Shown here: positions 63,650 to 64,000 of the stretch, in pieces | How positions within the stretch are numbered: the first letter of the stretch is position 1 | How the letters are laid out: each line of letters begins with the position of its first letter | Origin: Promerops cafer | Lineage: Eukaryota; Chordata; Aves; Passeriformes; Nectariniidae | NCBI GenBank assembly: GCA_013398275.1 | Contig: VZSE01005952.1 | Coordinates: 248,001 to 312,000 of the forward strand | Length of the DNA: 64,000 nucleotides | Direction of reading: 5' to 3' | Notes under the pieces: model-generated | Databases searched by the model: none | What the model was told of the DNA's origin: nothing | The model's input: only the letters and a program-made list of their open reading frames with translations | Made by a program: the position numbers and the translations under genes

Positions 63650-64000
63650 GGTGAAAATAACTGAGTGGGTTTTCTTATTTATTTCAGCACACACAGCTAC
63701 TAATGGATTTTTAATGCACTTGTGGCCAAATCCTGCTCAAGTGTGTGCCAGCTATTCTCCATAAGGCTATCAAAAATAGTATTTCAGAAAGAAAAATAAT
63801 TTAAAGGTGTGGTGAAGTGATTAATCCACTGTCATACAGCATAGGAGGCTCTGCAGCACAGAAGTAAGATTTGTTTCAGAAAATAAGTGGCACTTATAAT
63901 AGATCTGACGAGATTGTTTGTCTAAATAATCTCATCAACATCAAAAATGCTTTCTGGAGTTATCTTGATGCAAGCACTTGGGTGCTACAACCAACTTTTC

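Larger units (their letters stand above)
60669..64000. other. non-coding DNA, no gene seen
   Basis: No exon or RNA gene is recognised. The opposing open frames at about 60677-61117 lie directly after the CR1 tail and are not convincing. The stretch 61720-61775 is very A/T-rich (ATATAAAATA words). The window ends without any recognisable gene edge. Confidence 0.65.

Noticed and set aside
1..64000. Bacterial-type systems, CRISPR arrays, tRNA or rRNA genes, known microRNAs
   Set aside because: No regularly spaced repeats, no tRNA B-box-like sequence in a cloverleaf context and no familiar microRNA sequence were seen. The CR1 content shows vertebrate nuclear DNA.

Overview
This window is vertebrate nuclear DNA, almost certainly from a bird. 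The evidence is a set of CR1 LINE 3' ends in both orientations, each 5'-truncated in the way typical of avian CR1, plus one piece resembling the R-U5 end of an avian endogenous-retrovirus LTR. Base composition is AT-rich and CpG-poor throughout. The order of bird cannot be fixed from the sequence alone.

No protein-coding gene, exon, tRNA, rRNA or CRISPR array can be supported. The longest open reading frames are about 100-150 codons. They start at arbitrary ATGs, overlap each other on both strands, and resemble no protein family I recognise. Several, such as those around 17.7-18.2 kb, lie inside CR1 copies. The window is best read as a gene desert or the inside of a very long intron.

Layout: 1-5.96 kb, unique AT-rich DNA; 5.96-6.15 kb, LTR fragment; 8.9-9.07 kb, CR1 on minus; 10.29-11.05 kb, two CR1 3' ends on plus about 490 bp apart; 17.73-18.24 kb, the longest CR1 copy, on plus; 18.2-35.9 kb, unique DNA with a TATA/initiator-like site (20.71 kb), a perfect DR5 nuclear-receptor site (28.93 kb) and a poly-A assembly gap (31.85 kb); 35.9-36.27 kb, CR1 on minus; 42.37-42.76 kb, a perfect 195-bp duplication around a single N; 45.43 kb, a G-quadruplex candidate; 50.88-51.14 kb, CR1 on plus; 60.29-60.67 kb, an old, strongly diverged CR1 on plus; 62.85 kb, a CTCF-like match; 63.6 kb, a 12-bp-stem inverted repeat.

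The firmest non-routine observations are two apparent false duplications at one-base gaps, which are assembly artefacts, and the perfect DR5 site. I found no sign of a novel multi-gene system. Any function here would be regulatory, and testing it needs alignment to other bird genomes.
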